Notes under the pieces: generated by a model
Seen by the model: only the letters and a program-made list of their open reading frames with translations
The model's database searches: none
What the model was told of the DNA's origin: nothing
Assembly (NCBI GenBank): GCA_900541175.1
Contig: UQIT01000023.1
Span: forward strand, 1 to 31,123
DNA length: 31,123 nt
From: an uncultured Collinsella sp.
GTDB taxonomy: Bacteria; Actinomycetota; Coriobacteriia; Coriobacteriales; Coriobacteriaceae
Direction of reading: 5' to 3'
Translations under genes and position numbers: made by a program
In this document: piece by piece, positions 24,299-31,123 of the stretch
Layout: every line of letters starts with the position of its first letter
Position numbering within the stretch: position 1 is the stretch's first letter

Positions 24299-25193
24299 CT
24301 TGGCCTCCTTGATCAAACTGAATCATTTCGCCAAGAATACGAGAGAGCTCTTCCTCGTCTTTAAACTCAATCTCGATCTTATTCTTTCCACGCGAGCTCT
24401 TCACACGCACGTTGGTATTAAATACCTGGCGAAGCACACGGGCGGCCTTTTTAAAAGACTGAGGCGTCGCAGGCCTTGGCGTCTTAGGTGTCTCTCCGGC
24501 AGAAAACAACGGAGCAAGATTTTCTGTCGCTCTTACTGAAAGGCCCTCTGCAACAACTTTCTCTGCAAGTCGAATTCGAGCATCCTCATAGGGAACTGCA
24601 AGAATCGCACGTGCATGACCAGCAGTAAGTTTGCCCTCAAAAATCATCTGCTGAACTATTTCGGGGAGATCGAGAAGACGCAGTGAGTTTGTAATTGCAG
24701 AGCGTGACTTGCTTACCGCCTTCGACAATGCCTCCTGGGTCATACCGCTGGCATCGATGAGCTGTCGATAGCCCTTAGCCTCTTCGACGGGATTCAGATC
24801 AGAACGCTGAAGGTTTTCGATAAGAGCAAGAGCCAGCATCTCTTCATCATTAACGTCTTTAATGATGACAGGCAGTTCCTCAAGACCAGCAAGCTTTGAC
24901 GCCTGGTAACGACGCTCGCCAGCGATAATCTCATAACCGTTTCCATACTTCCGAACCAATAGCGGCTGCAAAACGCCATGTTCTTGGATTGACTCGCTCA
25001 ACTCGCGAAGTTCAGTTTCGTTAAAGTGAATTCGCGGCTGATTAGGGTTGGGAACAATATCCTCAATAGGTAGCTTTGTTTCAGATGCGGCATTTGAAGC
25101 CGACACAGCCGAACCACCGGTCTCATACTCGGCCTCTGAGACCAAAGCATTGAGTCCACGTCCCAATCCGCCACGTTTCTTTACACTAGGCAC
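24288..25193 (-). CDS. parB: Chromosome partitioning protein ParB
   Basis: 301 residues. ParB binds parS, loads onto DNA as a CTP-dependent clamp and guides origin segregation. Seen are the linker RGLGRGLNALVS, the CTP-binding segment GERRYQASKLAGL, the helix-turn-helix region MTQEALSKAVSKSRSAITNSLRLL and LTAGHARAIL, and a C-terminal dimer domain. The GTG at 25193 follows AGGTG and overlaps the parA stop by eight bases, so parA-parB are co-translated. Three perfect parS sites lie about 0.9 kb upstream. Confidence 0.95.
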   Translation of the reverse strand: MPSVKKRGGLGRGLNALVSEAEYETGGSAVSASNAASETKLPIEDIVPNPNQPRIHFNETELRELSESIQEHGVLQPLLVRKYGNGYEIIAGERRYQASKLAGLEELPVIIKDVNDEEMLALALIENLQRSDLNPVEEAKGYRQLIDASGMTQEALSKAVSKSRSAITNSLRLLDLPEIVQQMIFEGKLTAGHARAILAVPYEDARIRLAEKVVAEGLSVRATENLAPLFSAGETPKTPRPATPQSFKKAARVLRQVFNTNVRVKSSRGKNKIEIEFKDEEELSRILGEMIQFDQGGQDEE

Positions 25194-25986
25194 GCTTGAT
25201 CACCTCTTTTGCAAGGTTCATATACGCTTTTGCACCCTTATTCTGAGGTGCATAGGTAATTACCGGTTCTCCAAAAGACGGAGCTTCGGAGATTTTAACC
25301 GTACGTGGGATTAGCGTCTTAAACGCCTTATCACCAAAGTACGATTGAACCTCCTCAACAACCTGATTCGATAGTGAAGTACGCGAGTCATACATGGTCA
25401 TAAGCACTCCATAGGTGTCTAAGCCCTTGTTCAGACGTGATTTGACCATCTTCATTGACTCAAGCAGCTTTGTAACGCCCTCGAGTGCGTAATATTCACA
25501 CTGGATCGGAATCAAAACGCTGTCTGCTGCGGTCAAGGCGTTGATAGTAAGCAGGCCGAGCGAAGGAGGACAGTCAATGAAAATGAAATCGAAGTCGTCC
25601 TGAATCGGCTCAAGCAAATCTTTGAGGCGGGTTTCACGAGCAATTGCACTTACGAGCTCAATTTCTGCGCCTGCAAGCTGAATTGTTGCCGGAATTACAA
25701 ATACCTTTTTGCAATTTGTATCAAGAACAAGCGATTCTGCCGGCACATCATTCAACAATGCATCATAGATGCAGTGATCAAGGTCTTCTTTTTCAATTCC
25801 AAATCCACTGGTGCTGTTTCCCTGTGGATCAAAATCGACAATCAGTGTCTTACGACCCTGCTCACCAAGTGCTGCTGCAAGATTTACAGCTGTCGTTGAC
25901 TTACCGACGCCGCCTTTTTGATTGATGATTGCAATGATACGCGTGTCTTTTGCGCTCTTAGAACGCTTAACGTCGCGAAATCCCAC
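25186..25986 (-). CDS. parA: Chromosome partitioning ATPase ParA
   Basis: 266 residues, the Soj/ParA ATPase that works with ParB in origin segregation. The deviant Walker A motif KGGVGKSTT (near residue 23), VDFDPQGN and IDCPPSLG are present. The GTG at 25986 has AGGAGG about six bases upstream and gives a short basic tail before the ATPase core. The parS sites lie in the leader between this gene and rsmG. Confidence 0.96.
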   Translation of the reverse strand: MGFRDVKRSKSAKDTRIIAIINQKGGVGKSTTAVNLAAALGEQGRKTLIVDFDPQGNSTSGFGIEKEDLDHCIYDALLNDVPAESLVLDTNCKKVFVIPATIQLAGAEIELVSAIARETRLKDLLEPIQDDFDFIFIDCPPSLGLLTINALTAADSVLIPIQCEYYALEGVTKLLESMKMVKSRLNKGLDTYGVLMTMYDSRTSLSNQVVEEVQSYFGDKAFKTLIPRTVKISEAPSFGEPVITYAPQNKGAKAYMNLAKEVIKRA

Positions 25987-26025
25987 GGTCCCTCCTGGTG
26001 TGTATTAAAGCTGTCAAACGGAGGA

Positions 26026-26041
26026 TGTTTCACGTGAAACA
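26026..26041. promoter_or_regulatory. parS site 1
   Basis: tgtttcacgtgaaaca, a perfect match to the bacterial parS palindrome, 40 bases upstream of parA. Confidence 0.95.
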
Positions 26042-26064
26042 TTCCGAATCGATATCAACCGCCA

Positions 26065-26080
26065 TGTTTCACGTGAAACA
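26065..26080. promoter_or_regulatory. parS site 2
   Basis: Second perfect 16-bp parS palindrome, 39 bp from the first and 39 bp from the third. Confidence 0.95.
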
Positions 26081-26103
26081 CTGCAAGTTGTTAGTATCCA
26101 TTA

Positions 26104-26119
26104 TGTTTCACGTGAAACA
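26104..26119. promoter_or_regulatory. parS site 3
   Basis: Third perfect parS palindrome, one base past the rsmG stop codon. Equal 39-bp steps between the three sites are a notable regularity. Confidence 0.95.
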
Positions 26120-26120
26120 T

Positions 26121-26858
26121 CTAGGCAAGCGGATTCTTCTTTGCCATGCCATTTGCACGAGGCAATGAAACGGATGCTAGATGACTCTTCTTAAGAACAA
26201 TGAACTCCCTGTGACCCAAGCCTTCAGGCAAATCAATTGCGTCATTCAGAAGCAAAGTGAAGCCGCAAATCTTAGCTGCTGACATACCGGAAACAAGCTC
26301 CTCATCCGAAGGATTGCCCTTGGTGATAACAAATAGCCCTCCATCCTTCAGGTACGGAGCCGCATACTCAACAAGAATCGGTAGAGGGGCCAGTGCGCGG
26401 GCGGTTACAACGGAGAACTGCTTCTTATGGCTTCGAGCATATTCTTCAAGCCGATCATGAACCGCATGAGCATGTTTCAATCCAAGAGCATGGACAAAAG
26501 AATTGACAGCATCAACCTTCTTGCCAACAGAGTCAATATAAGTAGCTTTACGATGCGTGGCTATGGTTAACGGAATACCAGGGAAGCCCGCACCTGTACC
26601 CATATCGAGCAAAGCTCCCTCTGGAGCCATATTGATATAGGGGAGTAAAACAAGTGAGTCGAGGATATGAAGTACTGCAGCATCTTCTACGTTAAGAATA
26701 CGAGTGAGATTGGTTGTCTTATTTGTTTCTAGAACCAAATCCAAATGCTGAATACATTTCCTCAGCTCAACATTAGTTACGCTCAAGGAATACTCTTTGC
26801 AATAGGAAGTTAGACGGCTCAACATCTCGTCAGCCTGCTGATCAGTAAGTACTAACAA
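26121..26858 (-). CDS. rsmG: 16S rRNA (guanine-527-N7) methyltransferase
   Basis: 245 residues. RsmG methylates G527 of 16S rRNA with SAM. The SAM-binding motif MGTGAGFPGIPL and the following IDSVGKKVDAVNSF, and VTARALAPLPILVEYA, identify it. The TTG at 26858 is preferred: AAGGAG lies six bases upstream. The longest frame starts with a TTG at 26906, which is in the tail of the jag terminator and forms part of TTGTCA, a likely -35 box. It sits upstream of the parS cluster and parAB and may share their transcript. Confidence 0.92.
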   Translation of the reverse strand: MLVLTDQQADEMLSRLTSYCKEYSLSVTNVELRKCIQHLDLVLETNKTTNLTRILNVEDAAVLHILDSLVLLPYINMAPEGALLDMGTGAGFPGIPLTIATHRKATYIDSVGKKVDAVNSFVHALGLKHAHAVHDRLEEYARSHKKQFSVVTARALAPLPILVEYAAPYLKDGGLFVITKGNPSDEELVSGMSAAKICGFTLLLNDAIDLPEGLGHREFIVLKKSHLASVSLPRANGMAKKNPLA

Positions 26859-26900
26859 CGAAAGCTCCTTTCTGACAAAAATCAGGGTATCGAGAACTTT

Positions 26901-26906
26901 TGACAA
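26901..26906 (-). promoter_or_regulatory. Candidate -35 box for rsmG-parA-parB
   Basis: TTGTCA directly after the T-run of the jag terminator. A -10 is not clear (GATTTT-like at 17 bases), so this is a weak call. Confidence 0.3.
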
Positions 26907-26910
26907 AAAA

Positions 26911-26935
26911 AGGGGACGTGGAAACCACGTCCCCT
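26911..26935 (-). terminator. Terminator of the rpmH-jag operon
   Basis: Perfect 10-bp stem ggggacgtgg/ccacgtcccc with loop aaa, followed on the minus strand by seven T. Located between jag and rsmG. Confidence 0.9.
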
Positions 26936-26954
26936 AAGCATAAGCTCGAGTAGA

Positions 26955-27524
26955 TTATCGAGCAACAATCACCACATGGCGATCAGGGTCAGAACCCTCA
27001 GAATGAGTATCGACGGCATCATTGCCACGAAGTGCAATGTGAACCAGTCGGCGCTCATAGGCATTCATGGGCGGTAGCGAAACACTCTTATGAGTGCGGA
27101 TGGCACGCTCGGCAGCAGACTGAGCCATGGAGGCAACCTTGTCCTGACGGCGGCTCTTGTATCCCTCGACGTCCACTACAACCGGATACCTAAAACCAAG
27201 CTTGCGGCTCACCAGCAAAGAGAACATAACCTGAAGGGCATCAAGAGTGCGACCATGACGGCCAATAAGAACAGCAAGGTCGGGAGCCGTTACATCCAAA
27301 ATCAGCTCACCCTCGTCGCCCTCATACTCATCGATAGGAGAGTTGGCGGCATCGAAGTGCGAAAGGATGGAACGCAGGATGGAAATCGCAACATCGGCAA
27401 TGGTGTCGAGCTCCTCATCGGTCAGCTCTTCACCAGCCTTGTAGCGCTGTGCAATCTCGGGATAATCGCCCGCGACCTGCGGAGCAACCTCCTCAAGCAT
27501 ATCCTCGATGATCTCTTCAGACAT
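26955..27524 (-). CDS. jag: RNA-binding protein Jag/KhpB (KH and R3H domains)
   Basis: 189 residues. A KH domain (about 60-120) with the GxxG loop in LIGRHGRTLDALQ is followed by an R3H domain (about 125-189) with NAYERRLVHIAL. The N-terminal Jag domain is replaced by an acidic helix region (1-45). KhpB-type proteins bind RNA and affect cell division and envelope in Gram-positives. The ATG at 27524 has GGAG six bases upstream; a TTG at 27536 overlaps this site. It is the last gene of the rpmH-rnpA-yidD-yidC-jag operon. Confidence 0.92.
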   Translation of the reverse strand: MSEEIIEDMLEEVAPQVAGDYPEIAQRYKAGEELTDEELDTIADVAISILRSILSHFDAANSPIDEYEGDEGELILDVTAPDLAVLIGRHGRTLDALQVMFSLLVSRKLGFRYPVVVDVEGYKSRRQDKVASMAQSAAERAIRTHKSVSLPPMNAYERRLVHIALRGNDAVDTHSEGSDPDRHVVIVAR

Positions 27525-27539
27525 AACGTGCTCCAAAAG

Positions 27540-27551
27540 TTAGGTACCTAA
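27540..27551. repeat. Palindrome ttaggtacctaa, copy 2
   Basis: Same 12-bp palindrome (13 bp with the leading g) as at 24036-24047. Here it lies in the gap between yidC and jag, next to the jag ribosome binding site. Confidence 0.7.
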
Positions 27552-27569
27552 ATAAGATTGATATCCCGA

Positions 27570-28340
27570 CTACTTCTTCTTGTGCGGGCGCGGCTTCTTC
27601 TCGCGACGGGTAACCTCGACCTGCAGCGGAGCGTTCTTGAGGCGCTCCTCCTCATCGGACTTAGCCTTGTCGATAACCTTCTGCGTCACGAAGATCTGCT
27701 GGATAACCTGCCAGGCAGAAGAAACATCGTAGTACAGCAGAACGCCGACGGGCAGGCTCCAACCCATCCAAAGCATCATGACGGTCATGACGACGGCCAT
27801 CATGCGCATGCTTTGGGCCTGCTGGCCAGTTTGATTGCGCGACATATAAAGCTGCGGAATCAAGGTGAGAACGGCAAACAGAATCAGGCAAACCAGCGCA
27901 GGCAGCGCAACCATAAAGCCATCGGCAAAGGAAGCGCTCGGCGTGGTGGTCAGGTCGGGCAGGATGTTGAAGAACGAGAACGTGCCCTCGTTAAAGTACT
28001 GCGGCAGGTTACGCAGCAGCGTATACAGGGCGAACAGGATAGGCATCTGAATCAGGAGCGGTAGGCAGCCGGACAGCGGATTGAACTTGTTCTCGCTGTA
28101 GAACTTCTGCATCTCCTCGGCCTGACGCTGAGGATCGTCGGCATAGCGCTCCTGGATCTCGAGCATCTTGGGCTGCAGCACCTGCATGCGAGCCGTCGAC
28201 TTGGTCGACTTAAGCATAAGCGGCGTCAGCAGCAGACGGATGATGACCACCAGGATGATGATGGACAGGCCCCAGTCGACCGCAAAGGTCTGGATGAGCT
28301 TGAGCAGCTCGAAAAGGATGTTAACGATCCAATCCCACAT
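27570..28340 (-). CDS. yidC: Membrane protein insertase YidC/OxaI
   Basis: 256 residues, short Gram-positive type. It inserts proteins in the membrane alone or with SecYEG. Membrane segments are seen at about 5-40, near 95-120, 150-175 and 185-220. The N-terminal MWDWIVNILFELLKLIQ and the central NPLSGCLPLLIQMPILFALYTLLRNL are family stretches; a conserved Arg lies in the first membrane-proximal region (VIIRLLL). The basic C-terminal tail (REKKPRPHKKK) fits ribosome contact. The start has GGAGGA eight bases upstream. Confidence 0.95.
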   Translation of the reverse strand: MWDWIVNILFELLKLIQTFAVDWGLSIIILVVIIRLLLTPLMLKSTKSTARMQVLQPKMLEIQERYADDPQRQAEEMQKFYSENKFNPLSGCLPLLIQMPILFALYTLLRNLPQYFNEGTFSFFNILPDLTTTPSASFADGFMVALPALVCLILFAVLTLIPQLYMSRNQTGQQAQSMRMMAVVMTVMMLWMGWSLPVGVLLYYDVSSAWQVIQQIFVTQKVIDKAKSDEEERLKNAPLQVEVTRREKKPRPHKKK

Positions 28341-28369
28341 GTAAGTTTTCCTCCGATAGCGAGTGCCCG

Positions 28370-28594
28370 CTAGGGCACAGGGTCATAACCGCCGACGTGC
28401 AGGGGATTGCAGCGAGCGATGCGCCTCACGGCAAGCCAGCAGCCTCTCAAAACACCGTACTTCTCAATCGCCTGGACGGCGTATTGCGAGCACGTTGGGT
28501 AATAAATGCAGGCGTCAGGCAATAAGGGCGAAATAACCTGTTGATATATGCGAATAGGAGCGATGGCAACACGTCGCAAAACGTGATTGCTCAT
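28370..28594 (-). CDS. yidD: Membrane protein insertion efficiency factor YidD
   Basis: 74 residues, membrane-associated, assists YidC. IRIYQQVISPLLPDACIYYPTCSQY is the family signature, split by its two cysteines, and the protein ends with NPLHVGGYDPVP. The ATG overlaps the rnpA stop by four bases (ATGA). It lies immediately upstream of yidC. Confidence 0.94.
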   Translation of the reverse strand: MSNHVLRRVAIAPIRIYQQVISPLLPDACIYYPTCSQYAVQAIEKYGVLRGCWLAVRRIARCNPLHVGGYDPVP

Positions 28595-28929
28595 CGCTCC
28601 TCCCCGGCAACGCCGGCGCGTTTCATAAGCGAACGCAACGCCTTGTCCATCTCCTGCGGCGAGGAAACCCTCGTCTTGGGAGTTGCGAACAAGATGATGT
28701 CATAACCCGCAACGGGAAATCCACAGCTGCGGGCGGCCTCGCGCATCACACGCTTAGAACGGTTGCGCACGACAGCACAACCGAGCCGTTTAGCACCAAC
28801 GAAGGCGACCCTTCCGGAGTCGCCTTCGCCAACCGATTCACATATGGTCATTCGAATCAGAGGGTGATTGAAACGACGCCCCTGACTGAACACATGCTCG
28901 AAATCTTGCCGAGACTTAATAGTCTTCAT
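28591..28929 (-). CDS. rnpA: Ribonuclease P protein component
   Basis: 112 residues. The protein helps RNase P RNA to process tRNA 5' ends. Seen are KSRQDFEHVFSQGRR near the N-terminus and the RNR motif in VVRNRSKRVMREA, the RNA-binding helix. It follows rpmH by 20 bases, as in most bacteria. The ATG at 28929 has only a weak ribosome binding site. Confidence 0.95.
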   Translation of the reverse strand: MKTIKSRQDFEHVFSQGRRFNHPLIRMTICESVGEGDSGRVAFVGAKRLGCAVVRNRSKRVMREAARSCGFPVAGYDIILFATPKTRVSSPQEMDKALRSLMKRAGVAGEER

Positions 28930-28949
28930 GCGAGATGTGTGTATCGCTG

Positions 28950-29084
28950 CTAGACAGTGAGACGCTTGCGGCCCTTGGCGCGACGACGGGCGAGCACGGC
29001 ACGACCACCCTTAGTGGCCATACGGGCACGGAAGCCATGGGTCTTGGCACGCTTACGCTTATTAGGCTGATACGTACGCTTCAT
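28950..29084 (-). CDS. rpmH: 50S ribosomal protein L34
   Basis: 44 residues, highly basic: MKRTYQPNKRKRAKTHG followed by FRARM and a C-terminal KGRKRLTV. This is the usual full length. The start at 29084 has AGGAGG eight bases upstream; the longer frame to 29144 is leader sequence. First gene of the rpmH-rnpA-yidD-yidC-jag operon. Confidence 0.97.
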   Translation of the reverse strand: MKRTYQPNKRKRAKTHGFRARMATKGGRAVLARRRAKGRKRLTV

Positions 29085-29112
29085 CTTAAGTTCCTCCTGC
29101 TGCATTTCGAGT

Positions 29113-29130
29113 GTCCGCGGGGGCGCGGAC
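29113..29130 (-). promoter_or_regulatory. Leader hairpin of rpmH
   Basis: Stem gtccgcg/cgcggac with a four-G loop (C on the RNA), between the promoter and the ribosome binding site. It may affect mRNA stability; no factor is known from the sequence. Confidence 0.5.
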
Positions 29131-29156
29131 GCAGATATAGACACGTGAGCTTGAAG

Positions 29157-29186
29157 ATTGTAGGGAAATCAATGTTCAAATGTCAA
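29157..29186 (-). promoter_or_regulatory. Strong promoter of the rpmH operon
   Basis: Minus-strand -35 TTGACA (29181-29186), 18-base spacer and -10 TACAAT (29157-29162), 73 bases upstream of the rpmH start. Confidence 0.8.
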
Positions 29187-29283
29187 GAAATCAAAGGTAA
29201 AAGGTTGCGCAGTTCACACGGTTCCCCCATAAGCCAAGCTCGATTTAGCGGTGCATGGCAACTTTTCACGATATTTCATCGAG

Positions 29284-29345
29284 TTTTCAACAGGTCATGT
29301 TGGCAATGTTGAGAACTTTTCGTCCGTTTTCCAAAGTTTTCAACA
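29284..29345. other. Candidate origin region with DnaA-box-like repeats
   Basis: Three related 9-mers occur in 62 bases: TTTTCAACA (29284-29292), TTCTCAACA on the minus strand (29307-29315) and TTTTCAACA (29337-29345). They resemble DnaA boxes (TTATCCACA) but with AA in place of the usual CC/CA. The stretch is AT-rich relative to the surroundings and lies between the two divergent operons next to dnaA, the usual place of an origin. Two more copies are in the Gln-rich coding region (30470-30478 and 30500-30508). Confidence 0.45.
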
Positions 29346-29429
29346 GGTTTTGAAAAGTTGTCGAAAGATGAGAAACATTGCACGGTGAGCTACTATTTGT
29401 TCGAAACCTTTTGGAAGATTGCGAGTGGC

Positions 29430-30782
29430 ATGTCTGACGACTTTTACACCATGGTCGATTCCGGAGACCCGGCACCCGACAACGAGCACATCACCGGCGT
29501 GCGCGAAGAGCGTGACGAAGGTGAACAGACGACCACGCAGGGGCCGAAAGCCATGTACGCTGCGCGCATCGCCGTCTATGACGACATGTTGTCGACACCG
29601 CGTGTGATCGTCATTGATCCGCAAGATGTCCGCACGTATTTGGAAGAGACGACCAACACCGTCTACCAGTGCATGAAAGAACAAGGCGGCCATATCTCGC
29701 TCATGGTCATCCGCGAGATTGTCGAAAACTTTATCCACGCGCACTTTGCCGAGCCCATCATCTCGATTCTGGACGGCGGAGACACCATCCGCTTTGCCGA
29801 TCAAGGACCAGGCATCGACGACAAGGAACGCGCTTTCGACTTTGGCGTTACCAGCGCAAACAGCAAGATGAAGCGCTATATCCGTGGAACCGGAGCAGGG
29901 TTTCCCATGGTGCAGGAGTATTTGGAAAACGCCGGCGGTGCCGTATCCATCGAGGACAACATGGGCAACGGCACCGTGGTTACGGTAAGCCTGAACCCTA
30001 AACGCGTGCAGGAAATCGAGCGTGCCGGCGGACGCGGCGCTGCCGTGCGGCCCGAGACGGAACAGCCCACATATCCCCTGCCGGGAGCTTTTGCGCAGCG
30101 GCCCATGGCAGCGCAGCAGATGCAGCCCCCCGTGGGACAGATGCAGCAGCCCGGAATGCTACCTACACAAGAACCCCGGGCGGCATCGATGTCGATGCCG
30201 ACAAACACGCCAGAGACCATGCCGCTGGCGGATCAGGATGCAGCAGCAATGCAGCAGGCGACGGGGGCGCCGGGTGGCCAGCAAATGGGCTATCAGCCGT
30301 ACCAACAGGGATATCCATATCAGCAGATGCCGCCACTGGGGTATGGCCAGCAGTTCCCGCAGCAGTACCAGCAGGGATATCAGCAGCCGTACCAGCAGAT
30401 GCCGCAGCAGCAGTACAACCCCTGGGCCCAGCAGATGCCTCCGCAGCCTTACCAACAGTGGCCTCAAAGTTTTCAACAGCAAATGCCGCCGATGCAGAGT
30501 TCTCAACAACCAGCAGCTCAAATGATGTATCCTAATGCAGCAAATCAGTATGCGCAGCCACAACCGGACGTGTTCGTAAGCGATCGCGGCAACGCCGCGC
30601 TGGGCTATCTGGCGCAAAATCAAGCGTGCGGTGCAACCGATCTGGCGAGGGCGTTTGGAAACTCGGCCCCCACTTGGTCACGCACGCTCAATGACTTGGC
30701 GCAGGCCGGCCTGGTCATCAAGCATGGCCAGAAATACCATCTGACCGAACTCGGCGCCGCTCGCGTGCGAGCTCAGAGCTAA
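29430..30782 (+). CDS. GHKL ATPase with Gln-rich linker and winged helix
   Basis: 450 residues. A GHKL ATP-binding domain (about 60-195) has the N-box EIVENFIHAHFAEP (near 96), DQGPGI (124) and GTGAGF (153). About 170 residues rich in Gln, Met, Pro and Tyr follow (220-395, many QQ/MPPQ steps), then a winged helix (about 396-450; GATDLARAFGNSAPTWSRTLNDL). The ATPase looks like the SpoIIAB/histidine kinase type, but no phospho-acceptor His or membrane part is present. The ATG at 29430 is chosen; GTG 29385 and TTG 29358 in the same frame are possible, and no start has a good ribosome binding site. It ends 15 bases before dnaA, so the two are probably one operon. Function unknown. Confidence 0.8.
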   Translation: MSDDFYTMVDSGDPAPDNEHITGVREERDEGEQTTTQGPKAMYAARIAVYDDMLSTPRVIVIDPQDVRTYLEETTNTVYQCMKEQGGHISLMVIREIVENFIHAHFAEPIISILDGGDTIRFADQGPGIDDKERAFDFGVTSANSKMKRYIRGTGAGFPMVQEYLENAGGAVSIEDNMGNGTVVTVSLNPKRVQEIERAGGRGAAVRPETEQPTYPLPGAFAQRPMAAQQMQPPVGQMQQPGMLPTQEPRAASMSMPTNTPETMPLADQDAAAMQQATGAPGGQQMGYQPYQQGYPYQQMPPLGYGQQFPQQYQQGYQQPYQQMPQQQYNPWAQQMPPQPYQQWPQSFQQQMPPMQSSQQPAAQMMYPNAANQYAQPQPDVFVSDRGNAALGYLAQNQACGATDLARAFGNSAPTWSRTLNDLAQAGLVIKHGQKYHLTELGAARVRAQS

Positions 30783-30797
30783 AGAACGGGAGAGACA

Positions 30798-31123
30798 GTG
30801 GACGAGGAAGCAAGCATCATCCTGGGGGATGCCATCGCCTTTTGCCAGCGCGACGGCCAAGATGCACGCCTCATCAACATGCTGGGGCAATCGCGCGCCA
30901 TAAGCCTGACCGAAGATACGCTCACGATCGAGGCCCCCTCGCGCTTTGCCATCGCGCAGCTCAAAAAGCATCAGCCGACTATTGAGGCCTATCTGGAAGA
31001 AATCGCCTTTGCACCGATTGCGCTCGACATCGTGGCACCGCAAGGTGCCGCAGCGGAATCCGCTGCGGCGACGGCGCCCGCCACGGCTCCCGCCGCCTCC
31101 CCCGCGCGGGCCGGGGGGTCGCA
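30798..31123 (+). CDS. dnaA: Chromosomal replication initiator DnaA (N-terminal part)
   Basis: The first 108 codons, cut by the window edge. Residues 1-75 are the DnaA domain I pattern: an N-terminal helix (ILGDAIAFCQRDG), ISLTEDTLTIEAPSRFAIAQLKKH (domain I beta and helix), then YLEEIAF. From about 88 an Ala/Pro/Ser-rich linker (domain II) begins. The GTG at 30798 has GGGAGA six to seven bases upstream. AAA+ and DNA-binding domains lie outside the window, so the assignment rests on domain I plus the rpmH-rnpA context. Confidence 0.85.
   Translation, partial: MDEEASIILGDAIAFCQRDGQDARLINMLGQSRAISLTEDTLTIEAPSRFAIAQLKKHQPTIEAYLEEIAFAPIALDIVAPQGAAAESAAATAPATAPAASPARAGGS

Noticed and set aside
28362..28377. 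Small inverted repeat gtgccc/gggcac between yidD and yidC
   Set aside because: Short, contains the yidD stop codon and has no T-run; likely a chance feature within an operon.

Overview
The window is about 31 kb of high-GC bacterial chromosome ending at the start of dnaA. The gene set fits an actinobacterial gut commensal of the class Coriobacteriia, probably Collinsella or a close relative: the order dnaA - GHKL ATPase - rpmH - rnpA - yidD - yidC - jag - rsmG - parA - parB, a WYL regulator pair like PafB/PafC, and an LPXTG adhesin with Cna-B repeats. The genus is an inference; no 16S is present.

Left part (1-9,500). Two tRNA genes (Lys-UUU at 536-611, Gly-CCC at 9410-9484, both minus) bracket a minus-strand block: M29 aminopeptidase, a small membrane protein, purC, a two-component sensor/regulator pair, a Tat-type lipoprotein coupled to a TSCPD-domain protein, and purB. 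On the 3' side of each tRNA lies a similar complex repeat: a partial copy of the tRNA 3' end, short stem-loops, a T-arm-like stem-loop, then a terminator hairpin shared with the intact tRNA.

Middle part (9,500-18,860). A large plus-strand surface protein (thioester domain, six Cna-B-like repeats, LPATG anchor) ends in a very long GC-rich hairpin. Convergent to it are a small membrane protein and a 1,054-residue M28-like membrane protein with a huge disordered insertion and altered metal-site residues. Divergent from that gene are two overlapping WYL-domain regulators.

Right part (18,860-31,123). A DinG-type exonuclease-helicase and ddl (minus) are divergent from rlmN (plus). Then comes the origin-proximal block on the minus strand: a YtxH-like small protein, parB, parA, three perfect parS sites, rsmG, jag, yidC, yidD, rnpA and rpmH. 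A region with DnaA-box-like repeats follows, then a plus-strand GHKL ATPase with a Gln-rich linker and winged helix, and the first 108 codons of dnaA. Translation and ribosome assembly (rpmH, rnpA, rsmG, rlmN, tRNAs), membrane insertion (yidC, yidD), chromosome segregation (parAB-parS) and replication initiation (dnaA) cluster here as in many bacteria. Several starts were moved from the longest possible one to a start with a good ribosome binding site; this is stated per gene.
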